Shown here: in pieces, positions 35,723 to 47,888 of the stretch | Layout of the letters: each line of letters begins with the position of its first letter | Position numbering within the stretch: the stretch's first letter is position 1 | Assembly: GCF_022965805.1 (NCBI RefSeq) | Contig: NC_133114.1 | Coordinates: 5,848,261-5,912,260 of the forward strand | DNA length: 64,000 nt | Reading direction: 5' to 3' | DNA from: Primulina eburnea | Taxonomy: Eukaryota; Streptophyta; Magnoliopsida; Lamiales; Gesneriaceae | Translations under genes and position numbers: made by a program | The notes under the pieces: generated by a model | Told to the model about the DNA's origin: nothing | The model's input: the letters and a program-made list of their open reading frames with translations, nothing else | Databases searched by the model: none

Positions 35723-36482
35723 GGGAAATTTAAAAAGCAACAAGGGGCAATTAACTAAGCCACATTTTCTACGTCCAGTGGCTATAAAAAAATATGGACA
35801 ACGAGATTTCACCTATTCTTCATTAAGATATTCAATTCTGAATTCAACAGCGGGAAAAAAAAAATAGGAACGAGGATAGTATGCTTTAAATAGAATATTT
35901 TAAAAAATATTCATAATAAATAAAAAATTATTACGATTGGGAAAATTATGTTTTTTTTTTATTATTGGTATATTGATTAGTAGGTCATCTAAATTGTTCC
36001 TAATATTCAATTGAGCCTAACTTGATATTGATGCAATCACAATTTTTGCGATTTAGACCATGTTTCAATTTTCTATTAAGTAGAAACAATTATTACACCA
36101 ACAATCTATCTCTCAATAATTGCACTCCTTACAATCAATGAAAATCAAACGCATGACATTGACTCATATATTAATTGTAAGAGAGTGTTTACCAAAAGCT
36201 ATAACTAGTCAGTGCATTTATAATCTTTTAAAGTATACAACAACTCAATGATCATGTTTCGATTGTTATATATAAAAAAAACAATTATTATATCCAACAA
36301 TCTATATCCCAATAGTTTTATTATGATGTTGATTCTTTCTATAGGCTGGTCCTTGCCTAATCATATCCTTGATTAAAATTGTCATATGATCAATGCTTTA
36401 CATTAAATTAAATAAAGATGCCCTAAAAAAATGCAATGCTGAGACCGCACTGTCAAATACACATATATTATACACAAATATG

Positions 36483-36562
<80 letters not shown>

Positions 36563-38039
36563 CTTTAAATTAAAAAGATGTTTTGTTTTTATTTTATTTA
36601 TTATTTTTGCATGTTTTAGGTCCAGAAATAGAAGCCCCCGAGCGTGCAGTTGATTTTTCTTCGGAGTTTTTTAGATGTTAAAAATGAGTTCTTCTATCAT
36701 AAAAAATAGAAAACTCACATTATCCAATGCTATTAAGGTGATTGGAAGAAGAACTGCATGGCTACGTCGAGAGTTTTTCTCATATCTATTTCAATATCAT
36801 TATATCGTGTAGTTATTCTATGTAAATAAAATAATTTGACTAAATGTATGTTAGATAATTAATACTGTGTCTCATACAGTCATTTACAAATAAAAATATT
36901 TATAAAATTTTATGTAATAAATCGAAATATTTATTGATAAAAAATGCATCACTGACTTGTATCCTACAATTTTATACAGACTCAGATATTTTAAGTAGGA
37001 ATACGGATACATTCATTTATGGGTACGAAGTTTACATGCATGTCTCCTCATACTTATCTATTCACGAAATTATATATATTTATATTGCTTTTTATTCTAT
37101 AATATATAATGCAGAAACTTCTTTTATATTGTTTCTTGGGTTTATTTTTCACGAATTGCTCGGGGAAAGTATGTATCCACACACGTGAAATTTCCTAGAA
37201 ATTGATGGCATAATCTGACCAGCGTTTCGATGCCTAACCTACGTAAAAATTAATCAGTTGAAAATCCCATAACTTTGAGATTTTATAGGTATATGGGTTT
37301 ATTATAAAAAATAGAAAAAAGGAGTAGAAAAATTTTAATGGTTTTGGTGGAGACTGAATTTTCTTTCCAATTAAAAAATAATAATTTAATATTTAATTTT
37401 TTAAAAATAAATTCCGATATCGCACATGATTCAGAAGCTGGGCCCCTTCAACATTGAAACTTCAGTTTTAGACAATTGAGGTCTTAATTACTTCGGGAGA
37501 TGCAGTTGTTACTTGTTAGAATTACACGATCTTAACAAATGAATGGATAATATAATATATTTTTCTGATTAGGATGTAAACGAATCGATATCGTTTACAA
37601 GTTTTTCAAGTATGATAGAAAATTAAATGACTCACATTCGAAATTATTCAATTCTAATCAAACTTGAACATATTCAAAAAAATTCGGAGTCAAATTGAGA
37701 CCAAATTATTTTGGAGATAGTTGACTACCAGTCATCCACCTCTAATATTTCTTTAATATAATATTATTTTTTATTAAATAAATTTGAGTCAAGCCTTTTT
37801 TTTTAGAATTAAATCTTGAAGCTTATCACTCCCACTAATCAAGTTATTTTTAAGAAATTTTGCATTTCTTGACTCCAAAATTCTAGTGCAATGAAATGGA
37901 CAATAGAATTTTTACCTGTTGAATTTTTCACAATACCCAATGAAATATCTGGTGATGGTTCTAGGGTCCAGTTTTTTTTCTTCTATGTTATAAACTCACA
38001 TGCATCCCCAAATACGTATTGTTGCAAACTTGGTTTACA
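35723..38039. other. AT-rich upstream region without a recognisable gene
   Basis: Lies between the dirigent promoter and the fragment of a second dirigent gene. It contains an (AT)n microsatellite at 36484-36560. No coding sequence or transposon ends were recognised; distal promoter elements of the dirigent gene could be here. Confidence 0.6.
36484..36560. repeat. (AT)n microsatellite
   Basis: Uninterrupted alternating AT of about 77 bp; the Ile-Tyr repeat frames it generates are not genes. Confidence 0.97.
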
Positions 38040-38112
38040 ACTTTTCATAATTCAAATGGCATATTTGCAACAGCTTCGGTTGTAAACATTATATTCCAAA
38101 ATACCATATTCG
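38040..38112 (-). pseudogene. C-terminal fragment of a second dirigent gene
   Basis: The minus strand reads Y-G-I-L-E-Y-N-V-Y, matching the conserved C-terminal strand of the dirigent family and aligning with Y-G-V-L-E-Y-N-I-Y of the intact gene. About 25 of 30 bases match at 38084-38112 versus 35070-35099. Everything N-terminal to this is replaced by the CACTA-like element starting at 38113. The sequence after the motif has diverged. It suggests the locus once had a tandem dirigent array. Confidence 0.5.
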
Positions 38113-38383
38113 CACTACAAGAAAATCTTAATTCAACAACACATCAAAGACAATGTTTTTTATAAAAACCGTTGTGTTTTGTCTTTTAACAACGGATTCA
38201 AGAAAAACCGTTGTCGTAGGCTAAAAAAACCTGCTCAACGACAACGGTTCTTAAAAACTGTTGTCATTGATATGTCTACGACAACGGTTGCGTGTTTTTT
38301 TGGTCTACGACAACGGTTTTTAATAACCGTTGTCTATTAGCGTGTTTTTTTGGGCTACGACAACGGTTTTAAAAAACCGTTGT

Positions 38384-40045
38384 TGTGGGGACCCGGACGC
38401 TAAACAAGTTCTTAATCATAATTGGGACTAATTAATCAATTAAAAACAGGGTCTAAAATTTTTTTTTAAAATGCGGAACGTAGTGAAATTAAAACATATA
38501 TACATATCAGTATATAAAATACAAGTCCTGTATTACAACACATTTATTCAAACTAGGGTTTGACAACTACTATCAAGTGTTCAACCCTATCTCTAGTCCA
38601 AGTCCGGTGCCACCACTCTAATCACGATCTCTCTCTTTATCTCCTGGACCCTGATCATGTCCCACCTGTTGTCAAGTACACATACAGACAAGACAACAGC
38701 CGGATAAACCGGTGAGAATATACTCCCAGTATAAATCAACGAAACATGCAATCATATAAACAATATAAAGCATGTAATCAAGTAACAGATATATGTAAAA
38801 GTCTGAAACATAATCAATATCAAACTGTCGACAATACTCGTAGCTACATCATTCAGACTAGACTCAATCCTAGTCTAGGGATCTCGATTCCAGAAGTTGG
38901 CATGCGTATATCGACTAGCAGTAATAGAAAAGACCCCAGTTCTATCCAGGCCGATATGCTATCGATCAACAGTAATAGAAAAGACTCCAGTTCTATTCAC
39001 ATCGATACGGTATCGATTACCAGTAATAGAGGAAGCTATTATTCTATCCACATCAATATAGTACCGATTAACAGTAATAGAAGCAACTCTAATTCTATTC
39101 ACATCGATATGACATCGATTACCAGTAATAGAAGAGCTACTAATCTATCCACATCGATACAATACTGATTAACAGTAATAGAAAAAGCCACCATCCTATC
39201 CACATCGATAGCCAAACATCCAGTGACAGTCTTTGGCACATCCGCCAATACAAAATCTTATGACATCGTGCAATGTGCCCGTGGTGATCCCACCACTAAC
39301 GACACTTCTGTCATAAGACTACTCGTCTAATACTTGCTGTCTAAAATCAAGATAACAAGTATATAAATCAATCAATGTAAATATCAATGCAATAAAGTAA
39401 AGTATGTGATTTAGGGAAACCCAAGTCTAAACCGACTCAAGTTCATCTCCCAATACCACATCGACTTATACCTTTCTTTCGTCGGTTCCTGGCTCAGTCG
39501 ATATCCTGAACTCACAATCTGTCTGGTACTGACAATATCAATAATCTCATATCAATATACTAGTCAATTCCATAACAATCTGATCAATCTGGATTTAATT
39601 CAAAATCAACGGTATAACGGTACAATTTTAATATCCCCGTCAATACCAATTCACCAGATAACAGTTACAATCTATAACTCATATCCCATACAATCCATAA
39701 TCCCGCCACAATTCAAATATGTCCGGTATCAACCGATTATAATCAAAAATTCATAACAATTCCATAATCAGTCTATTTCTTAATCTGACTTCGATTCTAC
39801 GTTGTCTAACATGTCAAGAACATCATATATGAATCCTATTCAATTCTGACAATAGCATAATTTCAAAGCATGTCAAAACGTAGCAAAACTTACGTCAAAG
39901 TGTAGCCTACGTCGATAGGATTACAGTACCGAAGTCGGATTACAATTCAGACGGACGGATTTTACACTGTTGAGATTTGAATTGTAAGAATCAACAATTC
40001 CCTCAGTTTTTTCGATTTCCTTTTCTTTATTCTTCTGAGGAAACG

Positions 40046-40120
<75 letters not shown>

Positions 40121-40474
40121 CATGCAATTCGTACGTGTCTTCTCCAGAATTTCCCTTATTTCAAGCGGCGCTCGGGCGGTAATAAACTACCGCTCGAGCG
40201 CGGCAGTTTCTGTCCGATTCTTCCGAATTACACATTTGGCGCTCGGGCGGTCACAAACTACCGCCCGGGCGCCACTTCTTCTGCCCGAGACATGCTTCTA
40301 ATGAACTTTGGCGCTCGGGCGGTCATTTCTTACCGCTCGGGCGCCAACAATTCTGCCCGAAACTTACACAAGTCATGTGTACTCTTATTTCGTGTCCCGA
40401 TTAATCCTTTCATAATCATATCAATAATATTTCAATAATTATAGATTACTAGGATTAAATTTCCGGGCATTACA
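38384..40474 (-). repeat. Gypsy 2 LTR (3' LTR in element orientation)
   Basis: Pairs with 45318-47347. It contains a 51-bp tandem repeat at about 38905-39215, an (AT)n run at 40050-40118, and three GC-rich hairpin units at 40165-40345 like those in gypsy 1. Confidence 0.94.
38905..39215. repeat. 51-bp tandem repeat inside gypsy 2 LTR
   Basis: CAGTAATAGA recurs at 38919, 38970, 39021, 39072, 39123 and 39173, a period of 51 bp (last step 50). Each unit also has an ATCGAT-like segment. The second LTR repeats the array at about 45839-46149. Because 51 is a multiple of three, it keeps a 140-codon plus-strand frame open; I do not regard that frame as a gene. Confidence 0.9.
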
Positions 40475-40490
40475 TTTCTTCCCCCCTAAG
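40475..40490 (-). other. Polypurine tract of gypsy 2
   Basis: Minus-strand CTTAGGGGGGAAGAAA directly before the 3' LTR. Confidence 0.8.
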
Positions 40491-40579
40491 ATACGATTTC
40501 GTCCTCGAAATCACAAACTGTCAATCGTATTGATAAGGAGTATATACAGAACTGCACAGAAATGTAATAGATATTTACA

Positions 40580-43500
40580 TCAGTGAAATAATGCTGGGAA
40601 TTCCTGTCTCATATCTGATTCAGTCTCCCAAGTGGCTTCTTCAACACCGTGACGAGTCCATTGAACTTTCACTAATGGAATCATTTTCGTTCTGAGCTGT
40701 TTTTCTTTACGATCGATAATCCGAATCGGTTTCTCGACATAACTCAATGTCTCGTCCAGCTCAGTCTCGTCTGGTTGAATCACGTGAGAATCATCAGGGA
40801 GATACTTCCGCAGCATAGATACATGAAAGACATCATGTATTCCAGATAATGAAGGCGGCAAGGCAAGTCGATATGCACGATCTCCTACCTTCTCGAGAAT
40901 CTCATAAGGACCAACGTATCGAGGAGACAATTTCCCTTTCTTGCCTAATCTGACAACTCCTATGAAAGGTGAAATTTTCAAAAACACTCGGTCTCCAGCC
41001 TCAAATACCAACGGTCGTCGTCTGAGGTTGGCATATTTGGCTTGTCGATCTTGAGCTGCCTTCATTTTCTTCTGACTCAATTTCACTTTTTCAGTCATAT
41101 CTCTGATCATATCAGGTCCAGTCTCAGGAACTTCAGAGATATCATCCCAATACAAAGGGGATCTGCATTTCTTTCCGTACAACGCTTCGAATGGAGCCAT
41201 GTCAATACTCGTTTGATAGCTATTGTTGTACGAAAACTCGCAAAGAGGCAATGCATCTTGCCAGTTAGTACTAAAATCAAGTACTACAGCTCTCAGCATA
41301 TCTTCCAATGTCTGAATCGTACGCTCTGACTGTCCGTCAGTCTGTGGATGATATGCGGTACTCAAAGGTAACTTTGTACCTAGAGCTTGCTGCAAACTCT
41401 GCCAGAAGTGCGAAGTAAATCGAGGATCACGATCTGAAACAATCGACTTAGGCACTCCGTGCAGTCTCACCATTTCCTTAACATAGATATCGGTCATCTG
41501 ATCATATCGGTACGTCATCTTGTATGGAATAAAACAAGCAGATTTGGTCAGTCGATCAATCACGACCCAAATCGCATCATAACCTCGGGAGGATCTCGGT
41601 AACTGTGTCACAAAATCCATGGAAATGTGATCTCATTTCCATTCAGGAATGGACAAACTCTGTAATAATCCTCCTGGTTTCTTTCTTTCAGCTTTCACCT
41701 GTTGACAATTCAGACACTTGGCTACAAATTCAGTCACATCAGATTTCATTTGTTTCCACCAATACTGTGTCTTTAAGTCATTGTACATTTTCCTTCCACC
41801 AGGATGAATGCTAAAACGACTGTTGTGCGCTTCTGATAGTATTCGCTGTCTCAACTCCGAAACATTCGGCACAATAATACGATTATTCACATACAAAACA
41901 TTATCACGAACCTGACATTCTGATCGGTGACCTGTTTTAACCATAGCAATCAAATTCTGTACCTTCTGATCAACTTTCTGAGCTTCTTTAATTTTCAAAA
42001 GTAGCTCTGGTTCAGCCCGAATAGCACATAATCTCAAAGGCTGACAATCTGTTTCAAATACTAACCCAGACAAACAGCAGTCTTCAATCAAATTCGAAAC
42101 ACCTATAGTCGATAAGGATAGTGCACATACCTTCCGACTCAGTGCATCAGCTGCTGCATTAGATTTCCCCGGATAGTACTTGATTTCACAATCAAAATCT
42201 TTCAATAAATCCAGCCATCTTCGCTGTCTCATATTCAATTCTGATTGCGAAAACAGATATTTCAAGCTTTTATGATCAGAATAAATCTCGAATTTCTCAC
42301 CGTACAGATAATGTCGTCATATCTTCAATGCAAAGACTATGGCTGCCAATTCAAGATCATGAATTGGGTAACGAGATTCGTGAGATTTCAGCTGTCTCGA
42401 GGCATAAGCGATCACATGCCCCCGCTGCATCAGAACACAACCCAATCCTCGGTGAGATGCATCACAATAAACTACAAAGTCACCAGTACCTGAAGGAATC
42501 GTCAACACAGGCGCACTGGTCAATCTCTTCTTCAGTTCTAGAAAACTAGTCTCACAGTCTTCAGACCAGTTAAACGGAGCATTCTTCTGAGTTAACTGTG
42601 TAATAGGCTTGGCAATACTCGAAAAATCTTGGATAAAACGTCGGTAATACCCTGCCAAACCCATAAAACTACGAATTTCTGGCACAGATGTAGGTCTTGG
42701 CCAAGAAATCACGGCTTCAACCTTACTAGGATCAACAGATATACCATCTCCTGATATAATGTGACCCAAAAACACAACCTGTTTCAACCAAAATTCGCAT
42801 TTTGACAGTTTCGCATACAACTTTTCAGCTCTCAGAATTTTCAGCACAGTCCTCAGATGATTAGCATGTTCAATCATATTCTTTGAATAAATCAATATAT
42901 CGTCAATGAAAATGATAACAAAATCATCCAAATATTTCTGGAAGACGCGGTTCATCAATCCCATAAATACCGCCGGTGCATTCGTCAAACCAAAAGGCAT
43001 GACAATAAACTCATAATGTCCATACCTAGTTCTGAATGCTGTCTTTGAGATATCAGAATCCCTGACTCTCAGTTGATGGTATCCAGATCTCAAGTCGATC
43101 TTGGAATACACCGATGAACCTTACAATTGATCAAACAAATCGTCAATCCGTGGCAACGGATATTTATTCTTTATTGTTGCTTTGTTCAATTGCCTGTAGT
43201 CGATACAAAATCTCATCGACCCATCCTTCTTCCTCACGAACAGTACTGGAGCACCCCAAGGAGATACACTCGGTCTGATATATCCCTTGGCCAGTAAATC
43301 CTCCAACTGTTCCTTTAACTCTTTTAACTCGATCGGTGCCATCCGGTATGGAGCTCTCGAAATCGGCACTGTTCCTGGCATCAATTCTATGCTGAAGTAT
43401 ATCTCTCGAATCGGAGGCAATCCAGGAATCTCGTCTGGAAAGACATCAGCAAATTCACACACCACTGACAAATCCGCCAATGATGGACTCTTCTTCAGTA

Positions 43501-45076
43501 AATCAACTGAATATACCAGGAATCCATCCGCTCCTTTCTGCAATAATCGTGTCATATTTATTGCAGATATCAAAGGAATTCTGGCTCGAGAACCCTTACC
43601 GTAAAATTTCCACTCTTCAGCCATTTCAGGTCTGAAGCGTACAATCTTGTGGAAACAATCAACTGTGGCTCTATACTTGGTTAACGTATCGATACCGATA
43701 ATACAATCAAAATCAGATATCCCAAGTACAATACAGTCTAAATCAATCGTATGCCCATCGTACTGCAGTATACAAGATTTAACAGTTTTCACTGACATCA
43801 AACTTGTCCCTAACGGAGACGAGACAGATACTACAGTAGCTAAAGACTCAATAGGCAAAGAATGCATCAAAGCAAATCGCTCAGATATAAAAGTATGCGA
43901 TGCGCCAGTGTCAATCAGTACATATGCAGGATAACCAGAAATAAAACAGTTACCTGCCACGACATCATCAGGTGCATCCTGAGCTTGCTCCTCAGTCAAC
44001 GCAAACAATCGGGCCTGCTGTCTAGGAGGCTGGCTCGCTGTCTAGCCCCCTCATGGCCTCTGCTGTGACAGAGTAGACGGTGCTGGCTGAAAGAAATGAA
44101 CGGCAGAGGGTCGTCTCCCTGTCTGAGCAACTGATCCAGATGACTCAGCTGCCTGTGATCCTTGTGCACCTCTCTGTGGACACACTCGAGCAAAGTGTCC
44201 ATGCTGTTTACAAATGCGGCAGTTGCCGAAAACTCCTCTGCACTGCTCTGTGGAATGCCTCCCTCCACAGGTGTTACAGTATGGTCCTGTATAACTCTGA
44301 CCCTGACTAGTCTGTCTAGAGCCACTCGAACTAGAGGAGCTACTCCCAACTTTCCTGAATTTCTTCCCCTTAGCCTTCAGGAAGTCTTTCTTCCCACTTC
44401 CACTACCACTTTCAAATCGAGGAAATGGTGGAGGCATCTGTGAACTCGGTGCTGAAGGCACAAACGAAGCCTCTTTCTGTCTTATCAATCCGGCTTCAGC
44501 TCCCTTAGCTCTATTCAGAGCATCAGTGAAATTGTTTGGCCTTCCGGTATTCACCAGGGTAAAGATTTCAGGATTTAGACCATTTATAAACTGGTCTGCA
44601 ACGGCCTCATCACTCCCAGCCACATTAGGGGCAAATCGAAGCAGAGTAGAGAACTTAGCCACATAATCCTCAATGTTTAACTGGCCTTGTTTCAAGTTTG
44701 CAAACTCGGCTCCCTTGTCCTTCCTATACGAAACTGGAAAGAACCGTAGATAAAATTCAGTCTTAAACACGTTCCAGGTAATGGCCGTACCTCGTAATTC
44801 CAAAGCCCGTTTTGTCGTGTTCCACCAGTGTTTAGCAACGTCATGCATCTGGTGTCCGATCAGTTTCACCCTCTTTTCCTCAGTATATTCCAAAGATTCG
44901 AACAACGATTCAATATCGTCCAACCAACTTTCACATTCCACGGAATTCTCCATCCCTTTCAAAGTCGGTGGATGGAATGACTGAAATCTTTTCAGCAATT
45001 GCTCCATTGGAGTAGGGGTCACATCCATAGGAGGATTCGATGTACTTCCCTGTTCTGGTATCCTTCTCGGAGGCAT
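40580..45076 (-). pseudogene. Gypsy 2 gag-pol polyprotein, one frame with five stops
   Basis: A single frame of 1,499 codons from ATG 45076 to the stop at 40580. Gag has two zinc knuckles (CNTCGGRHSTEQC and CRICKQHGHFARVC, about 44275-44185). The protease has [12 protein letters not shown] near 43915. RT has CIDYRQLN near 43200, MPFGLTNAP near 43000 and the catalytic FIDDILIYS near 42910. RNase H spans about 42480-42130. Integrase has its zinc-binding segment near 41830-41690 and a core with SDRDPRF near 41430 and ERTIQTLE near 41325. A chromodomain-like tail (VQWTRHGVEEATWE near 40660) ends the frame. Stops are at 44051 (TGA), 44042 (TAG), 43121 (TAA), 42317 (TGA) and 41633 (TGA). There is no frameshift. 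The chromodomain tail is what assigns it to Tekay/Del-type chromoviruses. Confidence 0.93.
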
Positions 45077-45300
45077 ATCTGATAATCGAAGAGGTTAGTA
45101 ATTCCAAATACCACTTACCAGTTTCAATCCTCCTCGAATCATCTTACAGCTGATCCATTCCAATAATATACAATACCATATCAATATCATATAATTCAGG
45201 TAGCATATATTAAAACAAGAATCATGCTAGCAATCAAAAGCAGGAAAGAAAATCAATCTACCCCGCTCACTAGCTTCTAACTCAGTCTAAGGGATCTATC

Positions 45301-45312
45301 GCTCTGATACCA
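45301..45312 (-). other. Primer-binding site of gypsy 2
   Basis: Minus-strand TGGTATCAGAGC, 5 bp from the LTR at 45318; initiator-Met tRNA type. Confidence 0.87.
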
Positions 45313-45317
45313 CCTGT

Positions 45318-46925
45318 TGTGGGGACCCGGACGCTAAACAAGTTCTTAATCATAATTGGGACTAATTAATCAATTAAAAACAGGGTCTAAAATTTTTTTT
45401 TAAAATGCGGAACGTAGTGAAATTAAAACATATATACATATCAGTATATAAAATACAAGTCCTGTATTACAACACATTTATTCAAACTAGGGTTTGACAA
45501 CTACTATCAAGTGTTCAACCCTATCTCTAGTCCAAGTCCGGTGCCACCACTCTAATCACGATCTCTCTCTTTATCTCCTGGACCCTGATCCTGTCCCACC
45601 TGTTGTCAAGTACACATACAGACAAGACAACAGCCGGATAAACCGGTGAGAATATACTCCCAGTATAAATCAACGAAACATGCAATCATATAAACAATAT
45701 AAAGCATGTAATCAGGTAACAGATATATGTAAAAGTCTGAAACATAATCAATATCAAACTGTCGACAATACTCGTAGCTACATCATTCAGACTAGACTCA
45801 ATCCTAGTCTAGGGATCCCGATTCCAGAAGTTGGCATGCGTATATCGACTAGCAGTAATAGAAAAGACTCCAGTTCTATCCACGCCGATATGTTATCGAT
45901 CAACAATAATAGAAAAGACTCCAGTTCTATTCACATCGATACGGTATCGATTACCAGTAATAGAGGAAGCTATTATTCTATCCACATCAATATAATACCG
46001 ATTAACAGTAATAGAAGCAACTCTAATTCTATTCACATCGATATGACATCGATTACCAGTAATAGAAGAGCTACTAATCTATCCACATCGATACAATACT
46101 GATTAACAGTAATAGAAAAAGCCACCATCCTATCCACATCGATAGCCAAACATCCAGTGACAGTCTTTGGCACATCCGCCAATACAAAATCTTATGACAT
46201 CGTGCAATGTGCCCGTGGTGATCCCACCACTAACGGCACTTCTGTCATAAGACTACTCGTCTAATACATGCTGTCTAAAATCAAGATAACAAGTATATCA
46301 ATCAATCAATGCAAATATCAATGCAATAAAGTAAAGTATGTGATTTAGAGAAACCCAAGTCTAAACCGACTCAAGTTCATCTCCCAATACCACATCGACT
46401 TATACCTTTCTTTCGTCGGTTCCTGGCTCAGTCGATATCCTGAACTCACAATCTGTCTGGTACTGACAATATCAATAATCTCATATCAATATACTAGTCA
46501 ATTCCATAACAATCTGATCAATCTGGATTTAATTCAAAATCAACGGTATAACGGTACAATTTTAATATCCCCGTCAATACCAATTCACCAGATAACAGTT
46601 ACAATCTATATCAACCGATTATAATCAGAAATTCATAACAATTCCATAATCAGTCTATTTCTTAATCTGACTTCGATTCTACGATGTCTAACATGTCAAG
46701 AACATCATATATGAATCCTATTCAATTCTGACAATAGCATAATTTCAAAGCATGTCAAAACGTAGCAAAACTTACGTCAAAGTGTAGCCTACGTCGATAG
46801 GATTACAGTACTGAAGTCGGATTACAATTCAGACGGACGGATTTTACACTGTTGAGATTTGAATTGTAAGAATCAACAATTCCCTCAGTTTTTCGATTTC
46901 CTTTTCTTTATTCTTCTGAGGAAAC

Positions 46926-46993
<68 letters not shown>

Positions 46994-47347
46994 CATGCAA
47001 TTCGTACGTGTCTTCTCCAGAATTTCCCTTATTTCAAGCGGCGCTCGGGCGGTAATAAACTACCGCTCGAGCGCGGCAGTTTCTGTCCGATTCTTCCGAA
47101 TTACACATTTGGCGCTCGGGCGGTCACAAACTACCGCCCGGGCGCCACTTCTTCTTCCCGAGACATGCTTCTAATGAACTTTGGCGCTCGGGCGGTCATT
47201 TCTTACCGCTCGGGCGCCAACAACTCTGCCCGAAACTTACACAAGTCATGTGTACTCTTATTTCGTGTCCCGATTAATCCTTTCATAATCATATCAATAA
47301 TATTTCAATAATTATAGATTACTAGGATTAAATTTCCGGGCATTACA
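45318..47347 (-). repeat. Gypsy 2 LTR (5' LTR in element orientation)
   Basis: Partner of 38384-40474. It carries the 51-bp repeat array (45839-46149), an (AT)n run at 46931-46990 and three GC-rich hairpins at 47039-47219. It lacks a segment of about 60 bp present in the other LTR near 39680. Confidence 0.94.
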
Positions 47348-47352
47348 GTTGT

Positions 47353-47888
47353 CTATTAGCGTGTCTTTTTAGGCCTACGATAACGGTTTTTAAAAACCGT
47401 TGTCTATTAGCTTGTTTTTTTGTTGGCCTACGACAAAGATTTTAAAAACCGTTGTCTATTATTGTGTTCTATTAGCGGTTTTTTTTCGAGCTACGACAAC
47501 GGTTTTTAAAAACCGTTGTCGATTAGCGTGTCATTTTTGGCCTACGACAACGGTTTTAAAAAACCGTTGTCTATTAGCTTGTTTTTTTGTTGGCCTACGC
47601 CAACGGTTTTAAAAACCGTTGTCTATTATTGTGTTTTTTTGGGCAACGACAACGGTTTTTAAAAACCGTTGTCTATTAGCGGTTTTTTTTCGAGCAACGA
47701 CAACGGTTTTTAAAAACCGTTGTCGTAGAATTTTTTTAAAATAATTTGTAGTATTATAATACACTACAACGGTTTTTAAAAACCGTTGTCGTAGAACGTT
47801 TACGACAACGGTTACATGAACTGTTGTCTATTAGCGTGTATTTTTGGACAATCGACAACGGTTTTAGAAAACACAACGTTAATTAGTG
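47353..47888. repeat. Right subterminal repeat array of the CACTA-like element
   Basis: About eight units of ACGACAACGGTTTT-AAAACCGTTGTC, most separated by TATTAGCGTGTTTTTTTGGCC-like spacers. Each unit can form a hairpin. Matching units lie at 38155-38383 left of gypsy 2. Such subterminal arrays are the usual transposase-binding regions of CACTA elements. Confidence 0.8.

Larger units (their letters stand above)
38384..47347 (-). mobile_element. Gypsy 2: near-complete Ty3/gypsy chromovirus (Tekay/Del-like)
   Basis: 8,964 bp, TGTGGGGACC at the left and GGCATTACA at the right, flanked by GTTGT (38379-38383 and 47348-47352). It has two LTRs of 2,091 and 2,030 bp, a PBS, a PPT and one long gag-pol frame. 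The LTRs differ by about 1% of substitutions by eye, plus a deletion of roughly 60 bp and a microsatellite length change. It is therefore younger than gypsy 1 and older than copia B. The coding region is broken only by stop codons. Confidence 0.95.
38113..47888. mobile_element. CACTA-like non-autonomous transposon, interrupted by gypsy 2
   Basis: The left end is CACTACAAGAAAATC, the classical plant CACTA terminus. The right end reads TAGTG (47884-47888) in the inverse sense, but the rest of the right terminus matches the left poorly. Without gypsy 2 the element is about 0.8 kb and consists almost only of subterminal repeats of the type ACGACAACGG-T/A spacer-CCGTTGTC. No transposase is present, so it would need one in trans. 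I see no matching 3-bp target duplication (TCG versus ACT), so one end may be rearranged. Confidence 0.7.

Noticed and set aside
36393..36653. Open frame dominated by Ile-Tyr repeats (also at 39921-40127, 40047-40301 and 46859-47311)
   Set aside because: The frames are translations of (AT)n microsatellites; no domain and no support outside the repeat.
38746..39168. 140-codon frame with a counterpart at 45680-46102
   Set aside because: It recurs because both are the same LTR position. It is kept open by a 51-bp tandem repeat, and the differences between the two copies change residues freely.
47353..47888. Regular repeat-spacer appearance resembling a CRISPR array
   Set aside because: The repeats are self-complementary CACTA subterminal units with near-identical spacers in plant DNA; no cas genes.
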